In this document: piece after piece, positions 18,427-26,885 of the stretch
How positions within the stretch are numbered: the stretch's first letter is position 1
Layout of the letters: every line of letters starts with the position of its first letter
Assembly (NCBI GenBank): GCA_015067825.1
Contig: SVLQ01000014.1
Span: forward strand, 28,882-92,881
Source of the DNA: Oscillospiraceae bacterium
Lineage (GTDB): Bacteria; Bacillota; Clostridia; Oscillospirales; QAMX01
Reading direction: 5' to 3'
Length of the DNA stretch: 64,000 nucleotides
The notes under the pieces: generated by a model
The model's database searches: none
Seen by the model: the letters and a program-made list of their open reading frames with translations, nothing else
What the model was told of the DNA's origin: nothing
Translations under genes and position numbers: made by a program

Positions 18427-19663
18427 CTGCGATCCCTCCGAGTTGTCTGAAATCTTCAAAAAAGCGCGGATACGATTTGCGCACGGCTTCGGCATGGCCG
18501 ATCACGACCGGCTCCTCGCACAAAACCGAGGCAATCGCCGCCGCCATCGCAATGCGGTGGTCGCCGCAGCTATCGACACAGCCGCCGCAGAGCTTGCCGG
18601 TGCCATAGATCACGAGCGCGTCTTCGCGCTCGCTAACATTGCCGCCGAGGGCTTGGAGCATCTGCGCCGTCGTTTGGATGCGGTCGCTCTCCTTCAGGCG
18701 CAGGCGGGCGGCATTTTCGAGCACCGTCTCGCCGCAAACGCCGGCAGCCGCGACCGAAAGGATCGGGAACAGGTCCGGACACTCCGACACGTCGATGCGC
18801 ATGGGCTTGCCGTCAGCAGCGGGGGCAACCGTGTAGTCGCCGCCGGCATTCTTGCAGTCCGCGCCGAATCCGGCGAGGAGAACGGCGATCGCGCGGTCAG
18901 CTTGGGGAGAATCGGGCATCAGGTCGGTCACGGTGACGGGGCTGCCGAGCATTCCCGCCGTGAGGAAAAACGCCGCGTTCGACCAGTCGCCCTCGACCGC
19001 CAACTTCTGCGGCCACGTATAGCGCTGGTTGCCGGGGATCTCGTAGCCGTCGGCGGTCTCGCAGATGCGGATGCCAAAGGCGCGCAGCGTGCGCAAGGTC
19101 ATTTCGACGTAAGCGGCCGATTGGAGCTTGCTCGTGAGCACGATGCGGCTATCGGAACCGAGCATCGGCAGAGCAAGCAGCAGGCCGGTGACGTACTGTG
19201 AGCTGACGTTGCCCGGGAGCGTATAGGTACCGCCGGTCAGACGGCCGCGCACGGTAAACGGCAGGCATGGGGCAGAAAATTTGCAGCCATGGGCCTCCAT
19301 TTCGCGCTTCAATTCGCCGAGCGGCCGCTCCGGCAGACGGCCATGGCCGTCAAACGCTGCGGCATCGGCAACCGCCATCGCCACCGGCAGCAAAAAACGG
19401 AGGGTCGAACCGCTTTCGCCGCAGTCGAGCGTGGGGATCTGCGCGCCGCTTTTGAACGCGCGCAGGCAGGCGATTGTCGCTAAAATATCTTCCGAAGGGT
19501 CGAAACCGGCCTCGCCGCCGACGAAACGCGCACAAAGCGCATCGAATGCGTCGCCTGCTCCATCGCACAGCGCGGCACAGATCAGAACTCTGTGGGCGTC
19601 GGATTTGGAAGCGATCGCGCGGAGGCGGCCGGAAAGGGCGTGCGGTGTGATTTTAATATCCAT
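18404..19663 (-). CDS. aroA: 3-phosphoshikimate 1-carboxyvinyltransferase (EPSP synthase)
   Basis: A 419-aa enzyme that joins PEP to shikimate-3-phosphate. Visible segments include SKSDAHRVLICAAL near the N-terminus, LDCGESGSTLRFLLP (the PEP-binding loop, in the clostridial form rather than GNAGTAMR), SSQYVTGLLLALP, EGDWSNAAFFL, the RLRLKESDR motif and SCGDHRIAMA. The length is typical. It overlaps aroC by 23 bp and follows aroB by 18 bp. Confidence 0.96.
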   Translation of the reverse strand: MDIKITPHALSGRLRAIASKSDAHRVLICAALCDGAGDAFDALCARFVGGEAGFDPSEDILATIACLRAFKSGAQIPTLDCGESGSTLRFLLPVAMAVADAAAFDGHGRLPERPLGELKREMEAHGCKFSAPCLPFTVRGRLTGGTYTLPGNVSSQYVTGLLLALPMLGSDSRIVLTSKLQSAAYVEMTLRTLRAFGIRICETADGYEIPGNQRYTWPQKLAVEGDWSNAAFFLTAGMLGSPVTVTDLMPDSPQADRAIAVLLAGFGADCKNAGGDYTVAPAADGKPMRIDVSECPDLFPILSVAAAGVCGETVLENAARLRLKESDRIQTTAQMLQALGGNVSEREDALVIYGTGKLCGGCVDSCGDHRIAMAAAIASVLCEEPVVIGHAEAVRKSYPRFFEDFRQLGGIADVIGTGK

Positions 19664-19681
19664 AGAAGCCTCTCGTTTCGT

Positions 19682-20740
19682 TTATCCGGCAAACACGGTT
19701 TCCAGCGAAGCGAGCGGTACGGGGTGCAGCACGCATTCGCCGATTTTGGCGGGCAGGACGAGCGTGATCGCGTCCCCCGCCGCTTTTTTATCGTTGCGCA
19801 TGACCGACGCCAGCGTTTCGACGGCGATATCGGTTTTCGTCGGCAGGCCAAGGCGCGTCAGCAGCGCGTAGACGCGCTCGCTGACCGCCGAATCGCACAA
19901 GCCAAGGCGCACCGCCGTTTTGGCGGCGGCGACCATGCCGATGGCGACGGCGTGGCCGTGGGTCACGGCGTAATCGCTGCATTTTTCCACCGCATGACCG
20001 AGCGTATGGCCGTAGTTTAAGATTTGGCGCAGGCCGCGGTCGAATTCGTCGGCCGCGACAAATTGGCTCTTGATTGCAACGCATCGCGCCGTGATCGCTT
20101 CGATCTCGGTCTCCAGTGCACCGGCCTCCAGCTTGGCAAACAGATCGGCATCGGCGATCACACCGTACTTGACCGTTTCGGAAACACCGTCGAGGAAGGT
20201 CTCTTTGGGCAGCGTTTCAAAGCAGGCGCAGTCGCAGAGCACGTAGGACGGCTGCCAAAACGCACCGACGAGGTTTTTGCCCGCCGGCAGATTGACGCCG
20301 GTCTTGCCGCCGACGGACGAATCGACCGCGGCGAGGAAGGTCGTCGGCAATTGGATCACGGAGATGCCGCGCAGATAGATCGAAGCGGCAAAGCCTGCCA
20401 CGTCGCCGACGATACCGCCGCCCAAAGCGACGATGCAGTCCGTGCGGGTAAGGCCGTTTTCGGTCAGAAAATCGAGGATCTTGCCGATGGTTTCCAGATT
20501 TTTGCTCGTTTCACCGGGGGCAAAGGCAAATTTGCACACCTGAAAGCCCGCCGCGGAGAGCGAATCACACACGACGGGCGCATAGAGCGCTTCGACGGTC
20601 GTATCGGTGATGACAGCAAGGCGTTTGGCCTTGGTAACCGCGCGGATCGCGGTACCGGAGGAAGCAAGCACGTTGCGGCCGATCTCCACACGATAGGGTT
20701 TGGCGGCGGCCACTTCGACCGTTTGCAGGATTCCGTTCAT
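19682..20740 (-). CDS. aroB: 3-dehydroquinate synthase
   Basis: A 352-aa NAD- and metal-dependent enzyme that cyclises DAHP to 3-dehydroquinate. Motifs: ALGGGIVGDVAGFAAS, LPTTFLAAVDSSVGGKTG, the metal-binding Glu in SETVKYGVI and the His residues of LNYGHTLGHAVE and THGHAVAIGM. It lies 15 bp after tyrA. Confidence 0.97.
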   Translation of the reverse strand: MNGILQTVEVAAAKPYRVEIGRNVLASSGTAIRAVTKAKRLAVITDTTVEALYAPVVCDSLSAAGFQVCKFAFAPGETSKNLETIGKILDFLTENGLTRTDCIVALGGGIVGDVAGFAASIYLRGISVIQLPTTFLAAVDSSVGGKTGVNLPAGKNLVGAFWQPSYVLCDCACFETLPKETFLDGVSETVKYGVIADADLFAKLEAGALETEIEAITARCVAIKSQFVAADEFDRGLRQILNYGHTLGHAVEKCSDYAVTHGHAVAIGMVAAAKTAVRLGLCDSAVSERVYALLTRLGLPTKTDIAVETLASVMRNDKKAAGDAITLVLPAKIGECVLHPVPLASLETVFAG

Positions 20741-20755
20741 ATCGTTTCCTCCGTC

Positions 20756-21607
20756 TTACCCCTGCGTACCGTCCATACGGTCGCAGAGAGCTTTCATCAT
20801 CACGCCGTCCTCCAACAGACGGCGGAGCGCATCGGCGTCGTTTTCTTTCAGCGCCCGGCTGTACTCGGTCAGACGATCGGCCAGCGTATCGATCTCGGTG
20901 ATCAGATTGTCGCGGTTTTCAAAGAAGAGCTCGACCCACATCGTCGGATTCAGGGTGGCCACACGCGTCATATCGCGGAAGCTGCCTGCCGAAAGACCGC
21001 TGTGGTAGGGTGCGGTCGGACTTTTGATGTAGGCGTTGGACAAAACGTGGGCGAGCTGCGAGGTATAGGCGATGATGCGGTCGTGTTCCTCGGGCGTGCG
21101 GATCGTGATGCGGCCGAAGCCGATGGAGAGAAAGAGCTTTTTCGCCCGTTCGATCTCGCGGATATCGGTATCGGCGTAGGGCGTTAAGATCATCGACGCT
21201 TTTTTGAACATTTCGCTCGTGGAGAAGTCAAAGCCCGAGCGCTCGCGGCCGGCCATCGGATGGCCGCCGATGAAGACAAAACCGTGCTCCTCCGCCAGAT
21301 CCTTCACGCGGTCGCAGACGTATTTCTTGACGCCGCAGCAATCGACCACAAGGGCGTGCTTGGCAATGCGCTTGGCGTTTTCGCGCAGCCAGCGCACGGC
21401 GGCTTCGGGATACAACGCGATGATCACCGTTTCGCATTCGGGGAGATTTGCTTCCGTCAGCGCATCGTCGATCGCTTCGGTCAGCTTGGCGCGCAGCAGA
21501 ACGCTCTGCACGATGTCGGCGCCCAAAACGGTGTGGTCGGTCTGCTCTTTGATCGCCTTGGCGATCGAACCGCCGATCAGACCAAGCCCGATAACAGCAA
21601 TTTTCAT
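20756..21607 (-). CDS. tyrA: Prephenate dehydrogenase
   Basis: A 283-aa NAD(P)-dependent enzyme for the Tyr branch. The N-terminal Rossmann motif is GLGLIGGSIAKAI, followed by GGHPMAGRERSG (the substrate-binding segment) and SQLAHVLSNAY. There is no C-terminal ACT domain, so feedback control, if any, must come from elsewhere. The ATG at 21607 follows GGAGGCGGGCTCC. It lies between aroF and aroB. Confidence 0.93.
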   Translation of the reverse strand: MKIAVIGLGLIGGSIAKAIKEQTDHTVLGADIVQSVLLRAKLTEAIDDALTEANLPECETVIIALYPEAAVRWLRENAKRIAKHALVVDCCGVKKYVCDRVKDLAEEHGFVFIGGHPMAGRERSGFDFSTSEMFKKASMILTPYADTDIREIERAKKLFLSIGFGRITIRTPEEHDRIIAYTSQLAHVLSNAYIKSPTAPYHSGLSAGSFRDMTRVATLNPTMWVELFFENRDNLITEIDTLADRLTEYSRALKENDADALRRLLEDGVMMKALCDRMDGTQG

Positions 21608-21620
21608 GGAGCCCGCCTCC

Positions 21621-22646
21621 CTATTTCGCCATGCGGCCGTGGGAGTACGGCAGGATATTGCGCACGGCGTCGGCGACCTCGGCAAATCCTTCAGGCGTCA
21701 GCGACTGCGGGCCGTCGCAGAGGGCGTGAGCGGGATCATTGTGAACCTCGATGATCAGGCCGTCGGCACCGGCTGCCGTCGCCGCCAGCGACATCGGCAT
21801 GACCATGCGCGAAATACCGGTGGCGTGGCTGGGGTCGATGATGACCGGCAGATGGGTCATTGCCTTGAGGGCCGGAATGGCAGAGATATCGAGCGTATTT
21901 CTCGTGTAGGTTTCAAAGGTGCGGATGCCGCGTTCGCAGAGGATCACGTTGTCGTTGCCGCCGGCCATAATGTACTCCGCGCTCATCAAAAGCTCCTGCA
22001 GCGTGTTGGCGAGGCCGCGTTTGAGCAAAATCGGCTTGCGGCTGTGGCCAAGTTCTTTCAGAAGCTCAAAGTTCTGCATATTTCTCGCGCCGACCTGAAT
22101 GACGTCGACGTCGGCGAAGAGCGACAGCTGCGAGATATCCATGATCTCCGAAACGATAGGCATGCCCGTCAGCTTCTTCGCCTCCAGCAGAAGGCGGATG
22201 CCGTCGCCGCGCAGACCCTGGAAGGCGTACGGCGAGGTACGGGGCTTGAACGCGCCGCCGCGCAGGATCGTCGCGCCCGATTTCTTCACGCTTTCGGCGA
22301 CCGCGCAGATCTGCTCTTCCGATTCGACCGAGCACGGCCCGGCGATCAACTGGAAGCTGCCGTTGCCGATCGAGATCCCCTGCGCCGAGTCGATCACGAC
22401 CTCGGTGTCGGCAGGGTGGAATTTGCGGTTGGCATTTTTATACGGTTCCTGAATGCGCTTGACTTCTTCGACGATGTCGAGCGCTTTGATCAGATCGATG
22501 TCCACGCTGCTCGTGTCGCCTACGAGACCGAGAATCGTGTGCTTCATACCTTCGCTGAAGTGGATCTCGATCTCCATGCTTTTCAGCCAATCGACCAAAT
22601 TATCGAGTTGCGCCTGATTGTACTGTTCTTTGAGAATGACTACCAT
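21621..22646 (-). CDS. aroF: 3-deoxy-7-phosphoheptulonate (DAHP) synthase
   Basis: A 341-aa type I-beta DAHP synthase, the entry step of the shikimate pathway (PEP plus erythrose-4-phosphate). Residues of about 1-70 form a ferredoxin-like regulatory domain of the kind that binds Tyr or Phe in other bacteria. The TIM barrel follows with AGPCSVESEEQ, LRGGAFKPRTSPYAFQG, QVGARNMQNF, KPILLKRGL and IDPSHATG. It is the first structural gene of the operon and starts just downstream of the Phe/Tyr leader and terminator. Confidence 0.96.
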   Translation of the reverse strand: MVVILKEQYNQAQLDNLVDWLKSMEIEIHFSEGMKHTILGLVGDTSSVDIDLIKALDIVEEVKRIQEPYKNANRKFHPADTEVVIDSAQGISIGNGSFQLIAGPCSVESEEQICAVAESVKKSGATILRGGAFKPRTSPYAFQGLRGDGIRLLLEAKKLTGMPIVSEIMDISQLSLFADVDVIQVGARNMQNFELLKELGHSRKPILLKRGLANTLQELLMSAEYIMAGGNDNVILCERGIRTFETYTRNTLDISAIPALKAMTHLPVIIDPSHATGISRMVMPMSLAATAAGADGLIIEVHNDPAHALCDGPQSLTPEGFAEVADAVRNILPYSHGRMAK

Positions 22647-22700
22647 ACTACTTTTCCTCCATTTTCCCGAAGTACCCTTTCAAAATTGCGGAGACCCAAC

Positions 22701-22736
22701 AAAAAAGACCCCCGCGGCGTTTGCCACAGAGGTCTT
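22701..22736 (-). terminator. Attenuator terminator in aro leader
   Basis: On the minus strand AAGACCTCTGTGGC pairs along all 14 positions (three G-U) with GCCGCGGGGGTCTT across an AAAC loop, and TTTTTT overlaps and follows the stem. It lies between the leader peptide and aroF. An upstream TGCCAC (22753-22758) can pair instead with GTGGCA (22722-22727), which takes in the 3' end of the left arm, so an alternative antiterminator form is plausible. Confidence 0.88.
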
Positions 22737-22777
22737 CGGTTTCCTTTTGCAAGTGGCAGGCGACTGAAAAAATCGCC

Positions 22778-22897
22778 TTACCCGTTCAGTGAAACCAGAT
22801 CTTTGGACAAACACGAATAAGCCTTACCCCCATAAAAGTAGGTAAAGCTAAAGCGGAAATAAAAATATCCGATTGTCGAAACGCTCGTCCGAACCAC
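22778..22897 (-). CDS. Phe/Tyr-rich leader peptide of the aro operon
   Basis: A 39-codon frame with a GTG start, ten bases after AAGGAG, and a TAA stop. Residues 11-22 read YFYFRFSFTYFY: five Phe and four Tyr in twelve codons. It lies between a consensus promoter and an intrinsic terminator, ahead of an operon with DAHP synthase, prephenate dehydratase and prephenate dehydrogenase. Stalling on these codons when charged tRNA-Phe or tRNA-Tyr is scarce would be the sensor of a classical attenuator, as in enteric phe and trp leaders. That role is inferred from sequence and context. Residues 23-39 are unremarkable. Confidence 0.8.
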   Translation of the reverse strand: MVRTSVSTIGYFYFRFSFTYFYGGKAYSCLSKDLVSLNG

Positions 22898-22930
22898 GAT
22901 CCGCCGTCTCCTTATACTGAACTGCCTAAT

Positions 22931-22959
22931 ATTATACCACACCCGCTCCTGTTTGTAAA
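22931..22959 (-). promoter_or_regulatory. Promoter of the aro operon
   Basis: On the minus strand TTTACA (22954-22959) and TATAAT (22931-22936) are 17 bp apart. The start point would lie about 25-30 bases before the leader peptide GTG. Confidence 0.87.
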
Positions 22960-23002
22960 GCATATTTTCCCACGGAAGCGGAAATTTATTCGTCCAACGC
23001 GC

Positions 23003-23036
23003 AAATCCCGCGGCCAAAGGTTTGGCCGCGGGATTC
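23003..23036 (-). terminator. Stem-loop at end of ABC/lipoprotein operon
   Basis: A perfect 15-bp inverted repeat (AATCCCGCGGCCAAA, 23004-23018, with its complement at 23021-23035) lies just past the stop at 23056. The T tract on the minus strand is short (TTTG), so termination strength is uncertain. Confidence 0.65.
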
Positions 23037-23055
23037 GCATCAAACAGGAGGAGTT

Positions 23056-24156
23056 TTAACGCGGAGTTTCCGCCAGATAATCGCGATAGATTTCTGTATA
23101 GACGTCGTCGTTCCAGCCTTTGTCGTTGCGCAACAGCGTACTGTCGGCGTCGGTCAGCATAGGTGCGCCGCCCGCTGTGTAGGCGTAATAATACCTGTGA
23201 ACCGGCAGCGAATCCAGCTCCACCGACGTCGCCAGTCTTTGATACACCTGCAAATAGCGCAGCTCCGGCAAATTCAGCAAGTACTTGACGTCATCGTCGG
23301 TAAAGTTGATGTCGTCCTGTTCCAGCAGCGTATGCACCTGATCGTTCACGTCCTTGAGCGCACCGATCATCAACGCTTCGATAGTTTGCGGCAGAACGGA
23401 GAAATCGTCGATCTGGCTATGGGAAAGAGAGAGCGCGCGGATCGGCAAATCTTGCAGAGCGGCAATATTCCCTGCAAACGAATCCAGTTTCAGGTATTCA
23501 AGCTGTCCCAAAGCCGCTATGGGCAGCAGGTCGGTGAGCATTGTGACCGAGGCCTTATCGCTCCAGCGCGTTAGGCTGAGACTGTGCAGCTGCTGCAGCT
23601 TGGCCAGAGGTTTGAGGTCGGTAAAGCTACAGCCGTGGCCGTTGAGCGCCAAATGTTCGAGCGAGCCGAGCTTTCCGATCTCCTGCAAATCGCCCACGCG
23701 ATAGCCGCTGATCTGCAGATACGCGAGGTTGGAAAGATTTTGCAGCGCCGTCAGATCCGGCGTCGGGCCGGTCAGCATATCGCCGCCGTCCCATTTCAGT
23801 TCCAGCAGCCGCAGCTTCGGCACGTCCTCTAAAAACGCCAGCGACGTACCATTATAATAGGAGATCCGCAGACTGCGCAGCGCGGTCAGATACTCTAATC
23901 CTTGTAGGTCTTCCGCCGTGTGCTCGCTGAACGAACCGTCGGATTCCTGCGGGTCGAACGCCACGTCGAGCATCACAACGCCCGCGAGCAGCTCCGGCGT
24001 CAGTTCCCCTTCAAAAATCCCGTCGCCGATCGCCGACCGCACCGCCTTTTCCACCGTCGGAGACAGCTTGAGTTCCTTATCGTCGGAACCGCACGCCCCA
24101 AACAGCGGACACAAGAGGCAGACCGCCAAAATCAGCGTGAATATGCGTCTTTTCAT
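23056..24156 (-). CDS. Leucine-rich-repeat-like lipoprotein
   Basis: A 366-aa lipoprotein: MKRR, a hydrophobic core, then FGAC with the modified Cys at about residue 21. Much of the rest is a leucine-rich repeat solenoid, for example LRSLRISYYN, LRLLELKW, LSNLAYLQISGY, LEHLALNGHG and LRYLQVYQRL, with repeats of about 22-26 residues. Such surfaces bind proteins. It is the last gene behind the ABC transporter and should sit on the outer face of the membrane. The ATG at 24156 has AAAGGATGG upstream. Its ligand is unknown. Confidence 0.8.
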   Translation of the reverse strand: MKRRIFTLILAVCLLCPLFGACGSDDKELKLSPTVEKAVRSAIGDGIFEGELTPELLAGVVMLDVAFDPQESDGSFSEHTAEDLQGLEYLTALRSLRISYYNGTSLAFLEDVPKLRLLELKWDGGDMLTGPTPDLTALQNLSNLAYLQISGYRVGDLQEIGKLGSLEHLALNGHGCSFTDLKPLAKLQQLHSLSLTRWSDKASVTMLTDLLPIAALGQLEYLKLDSFAGNIAALQDLPIRALSLSHSQIDDFSVLPQTIEALMIGALKDVNDQVHTLLEQDDINFTDDDVKYLLNLPELRYLQVYQRLATSVELDSLPVHRYYYAYTAGGAPMLTDADSTLLRNDKGWNDDVYTEIYRDYLAETPR

Positions 24157-24272
24157 TTCAACCATCCTTTCTTCCACCGAATATTCGGTAAAATGGTCGC
24201 GGAGAATCTGTGTTTACAGCTTCGTCAGTCAGAAAATTTCACCGTTCTATTCTTTCAATCAATCGATTTTTC

Positions 24273-24686
24273 TCAGTACCCGTGGTCGAGATGCTTCCAT
24301 TTTCCGTTTTGGGTTCGGCCCAGGATCCATTTCCAGCCCGTATAGGTGCTGTTGGGATTCAGAGAGCCGTCACCGCCAAACGAATCGACGTCAAACGAGG
24401 AAACCAGCACGATGACCTCATCCATCTGATGACGCTCCGCAAATTCCTTCCACTCCGCAAGCTTATCATCACCAAAATAGGTGATTTCGGTGAGAGTACA
24501 GCCGTCGAACTGTTTTTGGAAGTATTCGATCGCAACGTCGATCGCGCTGTCGATTTCCGCGTCGGAATAAATCACAGAGCGATACACACCGATCTGCACG
24601 TTCTCCACGTTGCCCACGTTCCTGCTGCAGCCGACCAAGCCCAGCACACAGCCGACTGCCAGCAGCAACGCTATCGCTTTCTTCAT
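24273..24686 (-). CDS. Small lipoprotein
   Basis: A 137-aa lipoprotein with signal MKKAIALLLAVGCVLGLVGC and the lipid-modified Cys at residue 20. The mature part has a pattern I have seen in many small Firmicute secreted proteins (SDAEIDSAIDVA, EIxYFGDDK, DEVIVLVSSFDVDS, WKWILGRT), without known function. The start was chosen at 24686, behind AAAGGGTGG. It lies between the ABC permease and the LRR lipoprotein in the same orientation, probably in one operon. Confidence 0.8.
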   Translation of the reverse strand: MKKAIALLLAVGCVLGLVGCSRNVGNVENVQIGVYRSVIYSDAEIDSAIDVAIEYFQKQFDGCTLTEITYFGDDKLAEWKEFAERHQMDEVIVLVSSFDVDSFGGDGSLNPNSTYTGWKWILGRTQNGKWKHLDHGY

Positions 24687-24739
24687 GCCAACCACCCTTT
24701 CTTTTTCCAGTCGGGTAAAACTTTGCAAAATTTCGGCCG

Positions 24740-26869
24740 TTATTTTGCCAATTCGTTATCCTGCTCCGGCATAAACGAAGCGAAGATCTCCTCGGCTTCC
24801 AGCTCCGTCACCGGCAGGTAGACCGTGCCGTCGTAGTAAGACCAACCGTCTTCATTGTCGACCTCACAGCTAAAGCGGATCAGCAGCAGAGGCACGGCGG
24901 AATCGATCGTTTCGTGCGCGGTCGGCGTTTCGGCAATGGCGCGTGCCATAAGTTCGGTCAGCGGATTGTCGCCCGGATCGAGCGTTTTCGTCTTTCCGCC
25001 GTTGACGTAGGCAATCATCTGGTTCACTGCTTCGTTATAGCGGTTGTAGTCCACGTTGATCGAATTGTAGAAGTTGCCGCAGTTGAGGAAATCGATCTGC
25101 ACCCAGCCGTAGCTCATGTTGCCCGACTCCGGATCCGCATACGCGTTGGCAGCGATTTCCAAAGCGCGGGCGCTCCGCTCGTTCAGTTCGCGGATGCAGG
25201 CAGCCAGCGTTTTGGGCGTATAGGAATTGAGCGGATAGCTCGAACGGTAGCTCGTGACACCGCGGTCACCGCTGACACCGAGCATCAGAAAATCGACATA
25301 CGGCGAATCCGTGATCGCTTTGTCGTAGGTCTCGCCGCTGTAGGCGCTGAGCTCGGAGAGATAGAGCTTCCACAGTTCCTCCGACACGTGCGTGCCGTTG
25401 AAGGTGAGGCTTTGCACCTCGCCCGGTTTCGGCAGCTCGCGCTGGGCGGCGATGTATTTCGGATTTTCCTGGATCAACTGGCGCAGTTGGCGGTGTTCCT
25501 TTTCCGTTAAGGCGACTTTGCGCGTAAACGAGGAGAAACCGGTATCAAAGGTCACCTCGTAGGCCACCATACCCGAGAACGCCGAGAACCTCTCTTCGAT
25601 ATCGTTGATCGTGCGTTCATGCGCTTTGGCGAGCAAGGCAAGCAGCGTTTCGCTCTCGTAGTCGATCTCGTCGGTCGCGATCTGGGTATAGGTCGGACGG
25701 CCGTAGCCATCGTGCAGCGCGATCTGCACCGAGTCGAGTTCCTCGGCCGTGGCCGAGCGGGAAAGCATGACGTTGGCGATCCCCTTGCTGGGCAGATACG
25801 CCGCAAGCGGAATGGCAACCGCCAGCGCGAGGAAGAGCGGCAGCGTTGAGAGCAGGTTTTTGAAGCGTTTGGTCGTGATCAGTTCGTAGGCAAAATAGAG
25901 GATCGCGGACAACACCACCACGACGAATACTACATCGGTCTCGCTGCCAAGTAAGCCCGACAGCGACTGGCGATCCATGATCGCCCAGAACCCGATGATT
26001 GAAAGCAGCGGCACGGTCAGCGCACAGCGGTAGACGTGCTGCATCAGGCGCGAAGGCGCGCTTTGGCCGGCGGTTTCGGAGCGGCGGCGGCAGTAGAGCC
26101 ACAGACCGAGGGCAAGCCAGACGAGTGCCAGCCCCAACGTATACAGGTAGGCCGGGATCGAGGTGATGACCTCGAGCGATTCGGTTCCGAACCCGCTCGT
26201 AAAGAGCGAGAACGGCATAGCCGTGACGTTGCAGTTGGGCGTTAAGAGGAACGGCAGCGCGCTTTGGGGCACGTTGCGCGCGACCTCGCAGATCGACAGA
26301 CCCACCAACGTCAGCAAAAAGCGCGGCAGGAAGAGGATCAGCGCGGTCAGAGTCAGGTTCGAGAACTTCGTGCCCGAGATGCAAACGGCGATCGCCGCAC
26401 AGGCCGCAACCAGAAGCGTGCCGCTGGCAAAATAGGCGATCAGATAGAGCACGTAGCTAAAATTCGTCCACGCACCGCACAGACCGTAGCCGATCCAGCC
26501 GATGAAAACCGTACCGACGACCGTGCCAAAGATCCACGTGGCGACAGCGGCGATATTGGAGAGATAGATCGCCCGCGCCTTGCTGGGCAGGCTGTAGTAA
26601 AAGTCGCAGGCGTTGCGCTGGGTCAGATAGGAAAACGCCGCGTAGATGAGCCCGGCACCACCGATGTAGAGAAAGCCCCACAGCGCCGGAGCGATTTCGG
26701 CGATGTGGATCTCGCCGGGGGTATGGCCGTCGATCAGGTTGACGGCCGGCGGCAGCAGCGTGATCACCACGCACGCACCGGCGAGGATGAAGCCGACCAG
26801 CTTGAGCTGGCGCAGCATATCGACGTACAGCCGCAGGTTAAACCATTTGTGTTGTTTCGCTTGGGTCAT
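24740..26869 (-). CDS. ABC transporter permease
   Basis: A 709-aa membrane protein. The N-terminal half has about eight to ten hydrophobic segments (from VGFILAGACVVITLL onward) and resembles YtrC/YtrD-type ABC-2 permeases. The C-terminal half, from about residue 375, is a large soluble region that is probably extracytoplasmic. It follows the ATPase gene by 16 bp and should form an exporter or sensory transporter with it. The substrate is not evident. YtrA-regulated relatives respond to cell-wall antibiotics, which is only an analogy here. Confidence 0.82.
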   Translation of the reverse strand: MTQAKQHKWFNLRLYVDMLRQLKLVGFILAGACVVITLLPPAVNLIDGHTPGEIHIAEIAPALWGFLYIGGAGLIYAAFSYLTQRNACDFYYSLPSKARAIYLSNIAAVATWIFGTVVGTVFIGWIGYGLCGAWTNFSYVLYLIAYFASGTLLVAACAAIAVCISGTKFSNLTLTALILFLPRFLLTLVGLSICEVARNVPQSALPFLLTPNCNVTAMPFSLFTSGFGTESLEVITSIPAYLYTLGLALVWLALGLWLYCRRRSETAGQSAPSRLMQHVYRCALTVPLLSIIGFWAIMDRQSLSGLLGSETDVVFVVVVLSAILYFAYELITTKRFKNLLSTLPLFLALAVAIPLAAYLPSKGIANVMLSRSATAEELDSVQIALHDGYGRPTYTQIATDEIDYESETLLALLAKAHERTINDIEERFSAFSGMVAYEVTFDTGFSSFTRKVALTEKEHRQLRQLIQENPKYIAAQRELPKPGEVQSLTFNGTHVSEELWKLYLSELSAYSGETYDKAITDSPYVDFLMLGVSGDRGVTSYRSSYPLNSYTPKTLAACIRELNERSARALEIAANAYADPESGNMSYGWVQIDFLNCGNFYNSINVDYNRYNEAVNQMIAYVNGGKTKTLDPGDNPLTELMARAIAETPTAHETIDSAVPLLLIRFSCEVDNEDGWSYYDGTVYLPVTELEAEEIFASFMPEQDNELAK

Positions 26870-26885
26870 TTGGGCCGCCCCCTTT

